Assembly: GCA_024277255.1 (NCBI GenBank)
Contig: JAJRVQ010000087.1
Location: 1-64,000 of the forward strand
DNA from: Acidobacteriota bacterium
Lineage (GTDB): Bacteria > Acidobacteriota > Thermoanaerobaculia > Multivoradales > SZUA-115
Direction: 5' to 3'
DNA length: 64,000 nt
The translations under genes and the position numbers were made by a program. Each line of letters begins with the position of its first letter. Position 1 is the first letter of the stretch. Shown here in pieces: positions 29,279 to 41,022 of this stretch. Below the pieces are notes generated by a model. It had not been told where the DNA came from. It ran no database searches and worked only from the letters and a program-made list of their open reading frames with translations.

Positions 29279-30101
29279 TTTCTTCCACCACCTGCTGCTT
29301 GGCTTCCTCCCACAAGGCTTCCATCTCCGCCAGATCCGCGTCGTTGACGGTGCGCCCTTGCCGGCGCAGCCGTCGCTCGACGTGGTGGAAGCGGCGACGG
29401 AACTTGAGGTTGGTGCGGGCCAGAGCGGAGCCGGGGTCGACATCGAGCTTGCGCGCCAGGTTGACCACGGTGAAGAGGAGGTCGCCGAGTTCCTCGCCCA
29501 GAGCCTCGCGAGTCTCGCGGTTGTCGGTACCGGAACAGGCGGTGATGGCCTGGCGTAGCTCGCCGGCCTCTTCTTCGAGTTTGTCGAGAACCCTCTCGGC
29601 GTCGGGCCAGTCGAAACCGACTCCGGCGGCTTTCTGGGTCAAACGATAGGCGGCGACCAGCTCCGGCAGCGAGGTGGCGATGCCGTCGAGGATGCTGTCG
29701 CGCTGCGGCTGTTGCTCGACCTTGCGCCGTTCCCAGGCGGTGGCGACATCGCTGGCCTTGGTGAGGGGAGCGCTATCGCCGAAGACATGGGGATGGCGCT
29801 CGATCATCTTGCGGTGCACCCGGTCGATCGAATCGCGCAAGCGGAAGGCGCCGGCTTCTTCGGCCAGGTGTCCGATGAAGGCAATCTGAAAAAGGAGGTC
29901 GCCCAACTCGCCGGCCAGTTCGTCGAGATCTTGGCCGTCGATCGCCGCCGCCACCTCGTGCGCCTCTTCAAGGAGATAGGAGCGCAGGTCGGCGAACTGC
30001 TGCTTGCGGTCCCACGGGCAACCGTCCGGCGCCCGCAGCCGAGCCACCAGGGCTAGTAGATCGTCGAGTCCGGTGGCCGTCTCGGGGAGTGTCTTGGGCA
30101 A
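29271..30101 (-). CDS. mazG: Nucleoside triphosphate pyrophosphohydrolase MazG
   Basis: 'LRAPDGCPWDRKQQFADLRSYLLEEAHEVAAAI...ELAGELGDLLFQIAFIGHLAEE'; second MazG half 'EELGDLLFTVVNLARKL'. Confidence 0.93.
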   Translation of the reverse strand: MPKTLPETATGLDDLLALVARLRAPDGCPWDRKQQFADLRSYLLEEAHEVAAAIDGQDLDELAGELGDLLFQIAFIGHLAEEAGAFRLRDSIDRVHRKMIERHPHVFGDSAPLTKASDVATAWERRKVEQQPQRDSILDGIATSLPELVAAYRLTQKAAGVGFDWPDAERVLDKLEEEAGELRQAITACSGTDNRETREALGEELGDLLFTVVNLARKLDVDPGSALARTNLKFRRRFHHVERRLRRQGRTVNDADLAEMEALWEEAKQQVVEETR

Positions 30102-30244
30102 TGTCTATCCTCTGCATATCGCCGTAGGTGCCTTGCTCTGAACAATTTCAGCTTGCTACGATACCGTAACCGGGGTCCGCCTAGACCGTACAACTTCGAA
30201 GTGATGCGCCCGCCACGGCCGGGCTGCACAGGAGAGGAGCCGCA

Positions 30245-30754
30245 GTGGCCGATCAGACGATCAAGGTCACCGACAAGAGGATGTTCACGCGCGACGGCGA
30301 GTTGCGCGAAGACTATCGTTTTCTCGAAGAGGTGGAAGCGGCGCCGGCGGCGACCGGTGAAAAACTGGAGCCCGACGCGGCGCAGGAGGCCGCGGCGACG
30401 ATCGCTGAAACTGTGCAGTCGACCGCAACGGAAGTGGAGGCCGGGGGCGGGAGAGAGGCAGCAGCGGTCAAACTACAGGCGCCACCGCCCGGTTATTCAG
30501 CTACCGGACCGGATGTTGGCCCACGTTTTTACGATCTCGTTGCCGCGCTGGCCGAACCGGCGACGGTCTATCTTGGCGACCAACCACTGCCCGGTGGCCA
30601 ATCCGCGGAGAATCTGGAACTCGCTCGGTTCTATATCGACCTGCTGGGTGTTCTCCGGCAGACGACGGCGGGGAATCTACCGGCCCAAGAGGCCGCATTT
30701 CTCGAAGACTCCCTCTACCAGTTGCGGGTGCGTTACGTGCAGAAGAGCGGATAG
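30245..30754 (+). CDS. DUF1844-like protein
   Basis: 'FYDLVAALAEPATVYLGDQPLPGGQSAENLELARFYIDLLGVLRQTT'. Confidence 0.75.
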   Translation: MADQTIKVTDKRMFTRDGELREDYRFLEEVEAAPAATGEKLEPDAAQEAAATIAETVQSTATEVEAGGGREAAAVKLQAPPPGYSATGPDVGPRFYDLVAALAEPATVYLGDQPLPGGQSAENLELARFYIDLLGVLRQTTAGNLPAQEAAFLEDSLYQLRVRYVQKSG

Positions 30755-30814
30755 CTATCCAACGACGGCCCGCTCGTCCGGACGATTTCCACCGGTTCTC
30801 TTTGATTCGTTCTC

Positions 30815-32632
30815 ATGTCGATCTCATTCAAGAGCCTAGTACTCCTTTTCTCTTTGGGCGTACCGGCCAGTGGTGTGTTCGCTCAAACGCCCTCAACGGC
30901 CGATGCGGCGGTGCTCGACGATACGCCGGCCGCGGCACTGGCGGACAACCGGGAGGTTTTTGACCCGTACCTGACGGGCATTGAGCTAACCAGCGTTGCG
31001 CAGCGCGAATTGCAGAGGCTTGAGGAACTGTGGCTGCAATGGATGAGTGCCTGGGCCCAGAATGACCCGGAGCACGCGCAGAGTGTCGTCGACAGCTTGC
31101 TTTCCACCACCCGCGAACTGGGCTTCGAGAGCCTGCCCGACCTCAGTCTCGGCGCACTGGTGCGAGCCCTCACAGCTGCCGAGTCGGGCGACTTCGAACG
31201 TGCCGAATGGTCGTTGAACTCAGCCGATCAGCTCGATCCTTTGCGTCCGGAGACCGCCTTTGCCCGCGCCGCGGTGGAGAGGATGCGCAGTGGTCAGCTT
31301 GCCGCGCTCGACTGGCAACTCAAGGGTTTGTGGCGCTTCGTGCGCTCTGCGCAACACCGCCGGCTGGGAGCGATCAATCTGGTCCTCTGGCTCATCTGGG
31401 TGACGATGGTGGCGGCGGCGCTCTTCGTGGCCGTCGAGATGGCGACCCACGGCGGCGGTTTGATGCGTGATGCGGTGCGCTTCGCGGATCGGTTGGCGCC
31501 TCGCTGGCTGGCTTACGCGCTGGCGATTGTCGGTCTGCTCTGGCCCCTGGCGCTGCCCTATGGCCTCCTCTGGCTGTTGTTGTACTGGTCGGTCTTGCTG
31601 TGGGGCTATGGATCGTTCAGCGAACGAGCGACGATGATGGTTCTGTGGGCGATGATGGCGGTGACTCCATTTGTCTTGGCCCACTGCGAGCGGCGCGCCG
31701 CGGTCGAGCTGCTGCCGCCGACCAAGGCGGTGGAGCACCTGCGAGATCACCGGCTGTACGGCGGGCTGTTCACCGATCTCGGAGTGTTGCGCTCGATGGA
31801 GCCGGAGAGCGCTCCGGTCCAGCACATGCTCGCAGACCTGCATCGCATGCTCGGCCAGTGGGAGCTGGCCCAGCCGTTGTACCGCGAGGTGTTGAAAGTC
31901 GAGCCGGACAAGGCGAGTATCTTGGTCAACTTCGGGGCCTACCACTTCCTGCAGGGCGACTACACCAGCGCCATCGAGGCCTTTCAGAAGGGTGTGGACG
32001 CTGATCCCCAAAACGCCGCTGCGCTCTACAACTTGAGCCAGGCCTACAACGAGGGCTTCCTCTATAGCGAGTCGCGAGCCATGCTGGATCGAGCGGTGGC
32101 GATCGACGAAGGGCGGGTGGCGACCTGGCTCAAACGGGCCGGCCCCGACCGTGTCCTGACCTTCAATGGCGGGCTGGTGCGCGGCGCTGAGATTCGCCAA
32201 GCTCTGCTCGCCCACCGTGGGGCGGCCGCGGTCGAGAGCGGTTCGATCGCTGCCAAGCGGCGCTTTCTGTCGCCGCTTCTTTTCTTCCTGCTGACCGCTG
32301 CCGCCTTGGGACTGCATCTGGCCCGACGCCAGTACGGGTATAGCGATCTGCCGGAATGGGCTACCGAGAGTTCCGGACTCGGAGAGCGTTTGGTGCGGAT
32401 CTTGGTGCCGGGGCTCGATTCCGCTCAGCAGGGGCGAGGTGCGCGCTCCTACCTCGCTTGGCTGCCGCCGCTTGGCCTGCTGTTCATTCCCTTGGGACGC
32501 CGCTGTTTCTTTCGCTTGCCCTGGGGTTTTGATCCGGGCCAGAGCCTGCCGTGGCTAATCGCCATCGTCGGCTGGGTCCTGCTGTTGATCGTACGCTGGA
32601 GCCTCGAACTTCGCGGTGAAGAGGCGAACTGA
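30815..32632 (+). CDS. TPR-repeat membrane protein
   Basis: TMs in the middle and C-terminus; TPR-like 'WELAQPLYREVLKVEPDKASILVNFGAYHFLQGDYTSAIEAFQKGVDADPQNAAALYNLSQAY'. Confidence 0.75.
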   Translation: MSISFKSLVLLFSLGVPASGVFAQTPSTADAAVLDDTPAAALADNREVFDPYLTGIELTSVAQRELQRLEELWLQWMSAWAQNDPEHAQSVVDSLLSTTRELGFESLPDLSLGALVRALTAAESGDFERAEWSLNSADQLDPLRPETAFARAAVERMRSGQLAALDWQLKGLWRFVRSAQHRRLGAINLVLWLIWVTMVAAALFVAVEMATHGGGLMRDAVRFADRLAPRWLAYALAIVGLLWPLALPYGLLWLLLYWSVLLWGYGSFSERATMMVLWAMMAVTPFVLAHCERRAAVELLPPTKAVEHLRDHRLYGGLFTDLGVLRSMEPESAPVQHMLADLHRMLGQWELAQPLYREVLKVEPDKASILVNFGAYHFLQGDYTSAIEAFQKGVDADPQNAAALYNLSQAYNEGFLYSESRAMLDRAVAIDEGRVATWLKRAGPDRVLTFNGGLVRGAEIRQALLAHRGAAAVESGSIAAKRRFLSPLLFFLLTAAALGLHLARRQYGYSDLPEWATESSGLGERLVRILVPGLDSAQQGRGARSYLAWLPPLGLLFIPLGRRCFFRLPWGFDPGQSLPWLIAIVGWVLLLIVRWSLELRGEEAN

Positions 32633-34062
32633 TGGCTATCGAGGGAACACTGGACGTTTTCCAGCTGCCGGAGATTTTGCAGGTTATCTCGCAGCAAGAC
32701 AAGACCGGCATCCTCACCGTGCAGGGCGAGGCGGATATCGTCGCCATCTCATTCCTCGGCGGCAAGGTGGTCGCGGCGGACTCGCTCAACCAGACTCTCG
32801 AGGAGTCCCTGGGCGAAGTGTTGGCCGGCCAAGGATTGGTCAGTCCCGCTGATTTCTCAGCCGTCGCCGCTGAGCATCAATCAGGTGGCGGACGGTTGAT
32901 CGATCTCCTGGTCGACCGTGGCCATGTCGATCGTCAAGGGCTGCTCGCCGCCTTGCGTTTCCACACCTATCGACTGCTCGTCGAGCTTCTGGCCTGGGAT
33001 CAGGGCGAGTTCAAGTTCTACAGCGGTGATGAAGTCTCCTTCGAGGATGGCTTTCCGCCGATTGCGATCGAGGAGGTGCTGATCCGCTCGGTGACCGAAG
33101 CGGCGGGTGAGGGGCACCCGACGATTCCCGACTCTTGGTCCTTCTACGACCGGGTCGACAGCCTGATGCCGGTCCAGGTGAGGACGGAAGGCGACGAGTT
33201 GGCACGCCCCAACCCCGATGTAATTCTGGTCACCGAGCACGAAAGCTCGGTTTTGGAACAGATGGCGCACTCGCCCGGTGGCTTGACCGTCGCCGATCTG
33301 GTGGTGGCGACGGCGAGTGACGAGTACAAGGTCCGCTACTCGCTGCACCGCTTGCTCGAGGCTGGCTTGGCGACGGTTTGTGAGCCCAGCGGCGACAAGG
33401 TGGCCCGCAAGCCGCCAACTCGTGGCACGGGTGAGTTGTCGCCCATCGTCGCCGGTTTAACGCAAGAACCGGTGGATGGAGCGTTCGGCGCGGATGCATT
33501 GAGCGTCTCGTTCCCGGAGGAACAGGCCGATTCGGTCCTACGCGAGAGCTATCCGGTCGATCTGGGAGAGATCCTCGATCCCGCGCTGGTGACGGCGCGA
33601 CCGGGTGTGGCGACCTTGCTCTGGCCGGGACGGCTTCTCGGCCTGCTGGTCGTGGCACTGTTGGTCGTCGTGTTGATGCGCGTGCCACTTCACCTGCCGC
33701 TCCCGCTGCCTTGGCAGTTGGCCGATCGGGCCGATCTGGAAAGGTCGTTGCGCGTCTCGATCTACCAGAAGATCGATCGCGCGGCGAAGACCTACTACCT
33801 GATCGAGGGCCGCTTTCCCAATGATCTGGAGCGGCTGGTCGAACGGGATCTGCTGTCGAGAGCTGAACTGGTCGATCCACGGGGACGTCCGCTCGCCATC
33901 ACTCCTCAAGCTGAGAGCTACGTGGTGCAGCCGGTAGACAACGGCCGTCCGGTGGATTCGGCGGCTTCGACGGAGGCGACCACGGGCAACCTGTTGCTCG
34001 ATTCCCGCTACCTCGCACCGGAGGAAGTGTCCGACCAGCCGGCGGTGGTGCTGCTGCGCTAG
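32632..34062 (+). CDS. DUF4388 (PATAN-like) domain protein with TM
   Basis: 'IEGTLDVFQLPEILQVISQQDKTGILTVQGEADIVAISFLGGKVVAADS'; TGATG overlap with upstream gene. Confidence 0.75.
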   Translation: MAIEGTLDVFQLPEILQVISQQDKTGILTVQGEADIVAISFLGGKVVAADSLNQTLEESLGEVLAGQGLVSPADFSAVAAEHQSGGGRLIDLLVDRGHVDRQGLLAALRFHTYRLLVELLAWDQGEFKFYSGDEVSFEDGFPPIAIEEVLIRSVTEAAGEGHPTIPDSWSFYDRVDSLMPVQVRTEGDELARPNPDVILVTEHESSVLEQMAHSPGGLTVADLVVATASDEYKVRYSLHRLLEAGLATVCEPSGDKVARKPPTRGTGELSPIVAGLTQEPVDGAFGADALSVSFPEEQADSVLRESYPVDLGEILDPALVTARPGVATLLWPGRLLGLLVVALLVVVLMRVPLHLPLPLPWQLADRADLERSLRVSIYQKIDRAAKTYYLIEGRFPNDLERLVERDLLSRAELVDPRGRPLAITPQAESYVVQPVDNGRPVDSAASTEATTGNLLLDSRYLAPEEVSDQPAVVLLR

Positions 34063-34319
34063 GCGGCTCGCGGGGCCGCTGCTTCGCCCTGAATCGCTGT
34101 TTCGGCGTCCGGATCGCTTCTCGCGGTCGGACGAATGGCCCCTCGATGGTCGTTTTTGAGTTCCCTGGAATAAATCTGAGTCTCCGGTTGTCATATATTG
34201 TGTGTTCGAGATTGACAGCGCTACACTAAGGTTTGTAGTCTGGGATCGCTGGTGACTAGAACTGCACGACAAACACGTCTTGAAATAGACCGCGCAATCG
34301 ACTTATGAGGAGCTGAGCT

Positions 34320-36233
<1,914 letters not shown>

Positions 36234-36244
36234 TCGGGTGCTAG

Positions 36245-36286
36245 CCGGTAACCGGGGCTGTAGGGTGATACGGCCCCGGTAACCGG
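36245..36286. terminator. dnaK-hspR intercistronic hairpin
   Basis: CCGGTAACCGGGGC - 14 nt - GCCCCGGTAACCGG, 13/14 paired with one A-A mismatch, no T-run. Confidence 0.5.
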
Positions 36287-36314
36287 CGGTCCATGCGGCG
36301 CAGGATTGCAGCAG

Positions 36315-36710
36315 ATGTCAGAGAATAAAAACCCAAAGCGGAGAGCCAGCTCGAAGCGCTACGTGCTGATCAGCGTCGTCGCCAAACGGTTGGATCTTCA
36401 TCCGCAGACCATTCGAATGTACGAGCGCGAGGGGCTGATCAAGCCGACGCGCAGCGCCGGCAATACTCGACTCTATGACGATAGGGCCATCCGCCGCTTG
36501 GAGATGATCCTCAATCTGACCCGCGAACTGGGCGTCAACCTGGCTGGGGTGGAGGTGATTCTCAACATGAAAGAGCGGATAGATCGGCTCGAAGCCGAGC
36601 TTGACGAACTGAAGACGATCACCCACCGACTCACCCGCGACCGGCGCGCGGGAGTCGACCCCCGTCATGCGTTGGTCAAGGTCAAGGTAGGGCTGCCGAC
36701 CAAACGATAG
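36315..36710 (+). CDS. hspR: MerR-family regulator, HspR-like
   Basis: 'RYVLISVVAKRLDLHPQTIRMYEREGLIKPTRSAGNTRLYDDRAIRRLEMI' directly downstream of dnaK. Confidence 0.8.
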   Translation: MSENKNPKRRASSKRYVLISVVAKRLDLHPQTIRMYEREGLIKPTRSAGNTRLYDDRAIRRLEMILNLTRELGVNLAGVEVILNMKERIDRLEAELDELKTITHRLTRDRRAGVDPRHALVKVKVGLPTKR

Positions 36711-36757
36711 TGGTCGCTCAGGACTCGTTGGACGCCGTGGGCTGTTAGGATTCCGCC

Positions 36758-37615
36758 ATGCGCCGACTTCAGGTCATGGCTCCGCCGCCGGCTGGCGAAT
36801 CCGCACCGGCCGAGCGCGAACCTTCTTGCCCGTTGTGCCGAGGTAGGGGCTGGGTTGTGCAGGAGGATGGCGGTGCGGGATCGGCCACGCAATGCGAGTG
36901 CCGGCGTGATGATCTAGGGCCCCGACTGTTGGCCGCGTGCGGAATTCCGCCGCGCTACCGCGGTTGCAGCCTGGCCAGATTTTCCACCGCTCACGAGCAG
37001 GCCGGAATCCGCGAACAGCTCCAACGCGCCCGCGTCGCCAGCGAGAGATACGTCGAGGAGTTCTTGCGCCCCGATGGTTCGTTCGGCGATGCCGGTTTGA
37101 TCTTCGTAGGTCCGACGGGTACCGGCAAGACGCATCTCGCGTGCTCGATCCTCACTGAATTGATCCGGCGCTACCGAGTACGGGGCCGCTTCGTCGAGTT
37201 CACCGCCTTGATCCATCAGATCCAAACGACTTTCCGGCCGAACTCCCCGCTGAGCAAGGGGGGGATCCTCGATCCGATCCTCAGCGCCGAACTGTTGGTG
37301 ATCGATGAACTCGGGGCGCAAAAGCCGAGTGCGTGGGTGCAGGATCTCCTCTATCTGATCATCAACGGTCGCTACACCTCGCGGCTGCCGACCCTGTTCA
37401 CCACCAACCATCCACTGGCTCCTCTGGCCAGCGACAGGCGCTCTCTCGATCGAGGCGCTGAGCCCGGCGGTAGCTTGGCCGCGGCGCCGGAGCCGTTGAC
37501 TCACCGTATGCCTTCGACGCTGGTCAGCCGCTTGTGTGAGATGGCCAAGCCGATCATCCTCGATGCGGCGGGAGACTACCGTCGCGACATCCTGATGCAA
37601 CGGCGGCGGTTGTGA
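36758..37615 (+). CDS. DnaC/IstB-like AAA ATP-binding protein with N-terminal Cys cluster
   Basis: 'CPLCRGRGWV...TQCECRR' Zn-ribbon-like; Walker A 'GPTGTGKTHLACSIL'; Walker B 'LLVIDELG'. Confidence 0.8.
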   Translation: MRRLQVMAPPPAGESAPAEREPSCPLCRGRGWVVQEDGGAGSATQCECRRDDLGPRLLAACGIPPRYRGCSLARFSTAHEQAGIREQLQRARVASERYVEEFLRPDGSFGDAGLIFVGPTGTGKTHLACSILTELIRRYRVRGRFVEFTALIHQIQTTFRPNSPLSKGGILDPILSAELLVIDELGAQKPSAWVQDLLYLIINGRYTSRLPTLFTTNHPLAPLASDRRSLDRGAEPGGSLAAAPEPLTHRMPSTLVSRLCEMAKPIILDAAGDYRRDILMQRRRL

Positions 37616-38574
37616 CCCGTCTTTCGGCGACCGACTGCCTGGTGCGAGGCGGGTCCATCCTGCGCTCCAACTGGCGCCTGGCGCCACTGCGCTGGATCCT
37701 GGCTCTGGCCATGGGCCTGCTCTCACTGCTGGCGATCGGCCTGCCGGTAGTCGTCACCGGGCGAGAGCTGCTCACCCAGTTGCCTGAGAATCTGGCGTCG
37801 GTGCAGGGTTGGATCGACGAGTGGGTCGCACAGATTGCCGAGAAGCCTCAACTCTTCGCTATCTCGTTGGGAGGCACCTTCCTGCTGCTGGCCGTGGCGA
37901 TACTGGCGTGGGCCTTCACCGAGGCGGGTAGCTTCGGGGTTCTGCTCAATTCGGACCGGCAAGCCCCGGCCAAAGCTCCGGCCGGCGTCTGGTTCGATAC
38001 CTTCTCACTGGGCGATTTTTTCGGCTGGGCCGGGCGTTACATGTGGCGTTTCTTGGCGCTTTTTCTGGTCTACGTTGCGCTCTGTCTGCTGCTTGCGCTG
38101 CTCGCGGTAGGGCTCTTCGCGCTCGCCGCCGGCAGCGGCAACCGGTGGGGAACGGGGGCCGCGGTGGGACTTGGCTGTGGGGGTGCTCTGCCCTTAGCCT
38201 TTCTCACCCTTACCCTGCTCGCCGTCTTCTGGCTGGCCATGGCCGATCTGTCCAGCGAGAGGTCGGGGACGTTGGTGGCCCTTGGTCTTGGCTTGCGCGT
38301 CCTTGGCCGGCGGCTGGGCGCGGTCTTGTTGCTCTTCGTGGTGTGGATTGTCGCGGCGGTCGGGTTGTCGGTGGCTTTCTCCATTCCCGGAATCGGCTTG
38401 AAGGCGATGGTCGGGGGGTCGGTGAAGACCTCGGTGGCAATCGACCTCGTCCTACAGCTGATGCAGAGCTTCGTGGCACAGTTCCTCCACCTCTGGTTTG
38501 CGGCCTCCTTCGTGGCGTTGGTCCGATCCGAAAGGGCGGCGATGGATTCCACTTTGCCGGCGAACGTTCCTTGA
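37612..38574 (+). CDS. Multi-TM membrane protein, unknown function
   Basis: GTG start overlapping previous stop; at least five hydrophobic segments. Confidence 0.65.
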   Translation: MTRLSATDCLVRGGSILRSNWRLAPLRWILALAMGLLSLLAIGLPVVVTGRELLTQLPENLASVQGWIDEWVAQIAEKPQLFAISLGGTFLLLAVAILAWAFTEAGSFGVLLNSDRQAPAKAPAGVWFDTFSLGDFFGWAGRYMWRFLALFLVYVALCLLLALLAVGLFALAAGSGNRWGTGAAVGLGCGGALPLAFLTLTLLAVFWLAMADLSSERSGTLVALGLGLRVLGRRLGAVLLLFVVWIVAAVGLSVAFSIPGIGLKAMVGGSVKTSVAIDLVLQLMQSFVAQFLHLWFAASFVALVRSERAAMDSTLPANVP

Positions 38575-40907
38575 CTCGACAGTGGTTCGCGCTGGGCGCG
38601 CTGCTCTGTGTCTTGATCGCTTGTACCGTTCGCGGCCGTCCCTCGCTACCCCCGGCGGGTCCGAGTGAGGGGGCGCAGGCGAGTTCGCCGACCGGCCTGC
38701 CCGCCGCCGATCCCGATTCGGCAAAGGAGGAACCGGTCGAACCGGTCGCTGCCGCCGTGATCGTCGCGCGGACCAAGACGGCGCCCTCGCCCGCGACGCC
38801 TTCCTCCGGGTCCGCCTCGTTGCCCGCTCCGCCACCGCCCTCCGCGCACGGTGCCCCGCGTCAGGGGGTCTGGGTGCGGGTCGGGCTGCGGACCGATCTC
38901 GAGCAAGTCCACTTGCCCTGTTGCGACGATGCGCTCACCGTCGAGATCCCGGTCGCGGCGTCGGGCGAGCCCACCCAGGTCGCCGTCGTCGCGCCGCTGA
39001 CCGTGACGCCGGCGGCCCAAGCGGTCTTGCCGGCCACCTTTCGCCTGCAAGTGGCGGCGCTCAAGGACGAAGGCCAGGCATGGGAGGCGGCGCAGCGGCT
39101 GGGGGCTCACTTGGCGGAACCGGCGGATGCGCACTTCGATGCCACGGTGGGTCTCTACCGAGTCCGCGTGGGCAGCTATGCGAGCCGGGTGGAAGCGGAG
39201 GTGGCTCGCCGGTTGCTCGCCGCGCGACAGGCGGCGGAGGCGTGGATCGTCGAGGAGGGTGGAGGGCTGCGGCAGCCGGCGCTCAACGTGACCCAGGGCG
39301 AAAACAGCTGGAAAGTGGCGGGTCGCTGGTTGGCGCTCGACGCGGTCAACGGCGGCGGCATCCGTGTCGCAGGCCAGCGCTTTCGCGGACGGATTCTCGT
39401 TTTTCTCAACGATCGCGGCAGCCTCAACCTGATCAACGAGCTGTCGCTCGAGGACTATCTGCGCGGGGTGGTGCCGAAAGAGATGGGGCCCGAGATCTTC
39501 GATCGCATCGAAGCGCTCAAGGCGCAGGCGGTCGCCGCGCGCACCTACACCTTGCACAACCTGGGCGAGTTCAGCGCCGAGGGCTATGACATCTGCGCCA
39601 CTCCGCGCTGTCATGTTTACGGCGGGATGGGCTCGGAGCATCCGGTCAGTGATCGGGCTGTGGCCGAGACCGCGGGCCAGGTGTTGATCTACCAGGGCAA
39701 ACCGATCGACGCGCTGTACACCTCGACCTGCGGCGGCCACACCGAGGACGTGTCGGTGGTCTTTCCACTCAAGGACTATCCCTATCTGGTGGGTGTTCCC
39801 TGCTACGAAAGCGGCGCGCAAAAGGTGCGCGGGAGCCTGTCGCGAGGCACTGCGTTCCCGCTCGGGATGACGCGAAAACTCTTGCCTCGGTCGCGAGCGC
39901 TACATTCGGCTCCCGCCTTCGCCGCCCGGGTCGATCAGCTGGCCACCCTGGCCGGCCTACCGGCGGGCGAGCGTACGTTGGAATCATTGCAGCGCCGCGA
40001 AGTGCGGCGGCTGATCGCCACGGTCTTCGACTTGGTCTTCGATTCCAGGCTCTTCGCGGCCGATATCGATCTTGCCCACCTGCTGGACAACCCCCCGGCC
40101 GACTGGGATGGCGAGGACCTGAGGCGGGCCGAATATCTGGCCGCCAGCGGGCTGATGGAGGGCTCTGCACAGCGGCCCCTGGCGGAGAACGATCGCGAGC
40201 GACTTCTCCTGCGCCTGGCGGAGATGCTGGCGGTCTTGCGCCAGGAAGCGGTCAGCTTTGTCGCTGTCGAGGGCCGCGACCTGACGGTGCGCTCCGTCAG
40301 CGGTGGGCCGGACGACGGCGACCGCCTGATTCACCTGCCGGCTGAGCTAGCGACCTTTCGCCGCCAGGGCGACGGCTGGAGTGCGGGTAACTTGACCTTG
40401 GTGGCGGGGGATCGGCTGCGCCTCTGGTGGCACGGCGAGGAGCTGGTGGGGCTGCTACAAGAGGCGGATGCCGACGGAGTTTCTCTGGATCGACGCAGCA
40501 AGTGGAGCGCCTGGACCCGGTATCGCAGTGACGATCGTCTGGCGGAACTGGTCGAGGAACGTTATCCGGGACTTGGCTTTGACCGATTTGAGATCTTGGA
40601 GCGTGGCCCCTCCGGTCGGGTGGCGAAGATCCTCCTCTATGGCGCCCACGGTGTCACCCAGGAGGTTGACGGACTTGCGGTTCGCTGGGTACTGGATCTG
40701 CCGGAGACTTTTTTTACCGCTCAGCGGGTGAACCAGCGGGGCCGACCGGCAGGCTGGACCTTCCACGGCAGAGGCTGGGGCCACGGCGTAGGGATGTGTC
40801 AGGTCGGCGCCTTCGGCATGGCCGGGCGCAGCCTTTCCTATCGCGACATCCTGAGCCACTACTACCACGGAGCTCGACTGGTGCGCGTGCGCGATGCGGC
40901 TGGATAG
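38571..40907 (+). CDS. SpoIID/LytB-domain protein with SPOR domain
   Basis: 'FRLQVAALKDEGQAWEAAQRLGAHL...YRVRVGSYASRVEAEVARRLL' (SPOR); 'EDYLRGVVPKEMGPEIFDRIEALKAQAVAARTYTL...GWGHGVGMCQVGAFGMA' (SpoIID). TTG start overlapping the upstream TGA. Confidence 0.88.
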   Translation: MTRQWFALGALLCVLIACTVRGRPSLPPAGPSEGAQASSPTGLPAADPDSAKEEPVEPVAAAVIVARTKTAPSPATPSSGSASLPAPPPPSAHGAPRQGVWVRVGLRTDLEQVHLPCCDDALTVEIPVAASGEPTQVAVVAPLTVTPAAQAVLPATFRLQVAALKDEGQAWEAAQRLGAHLAEPADAHFDATVGLYRVRVGSYASRVEAEVARRLLAARQAAEAWIVEEGGGLRQPALNVTQGENSWKVAGRWLALDAVNGGGIRVAGQRFRGRILVFLNDRGSLNLINELSLEDYLRGVVPKEMGPEIFDRIEALKAQAVAARTYTLHNLGEFSAEGYDICATPRCHVYGGMGSEHPVSDRAVAETAGQVLIYQGKPIDALYTSTCGGHTEDVSVVFPLKDYPYLVGVPCYESGAQKVRGSLSRGTAFPLGMTRKLLPRSRALHSAPAFAARVDQLATLAGLPAGERTLESLQRREVRRLIATVFDLVFDSRLFAADIDLAHLLDNPPADWDGEDLRRAEYLAASGLMEGSAQRPLAENDRERLLLRLAEMLAVLRQEAVSFVAVEGRDLTVRSVSGGPDDGDRLIHLPAELATFRRQGDGWSAGNLTLVAGDRLRLWWHGEELVGLLQEADADGVSLDRRSKWSAWTRYRSDDRLAELVEERYPGLGFDRFEILERGPSGRVAKILLYGAHGVTQEVDGLAVRWVLDLPETFFTAQRVNQRGRPAGWTFHGRGWGHGVGMCQVGAFGMAGRSLSYRDILSHYYHGARLVRVRDAAG

Positions 40908-41022
40908 AACGGTCTGGCTCAAGTCCGAAGACGAGATATACTGCAAAAGCATAAGCCGCAGGTGATCGATGCCGTCGAGATTCACCAGCGGCGTCACCAC
41001 CGAAAAGCCATGGTCTGACTCG

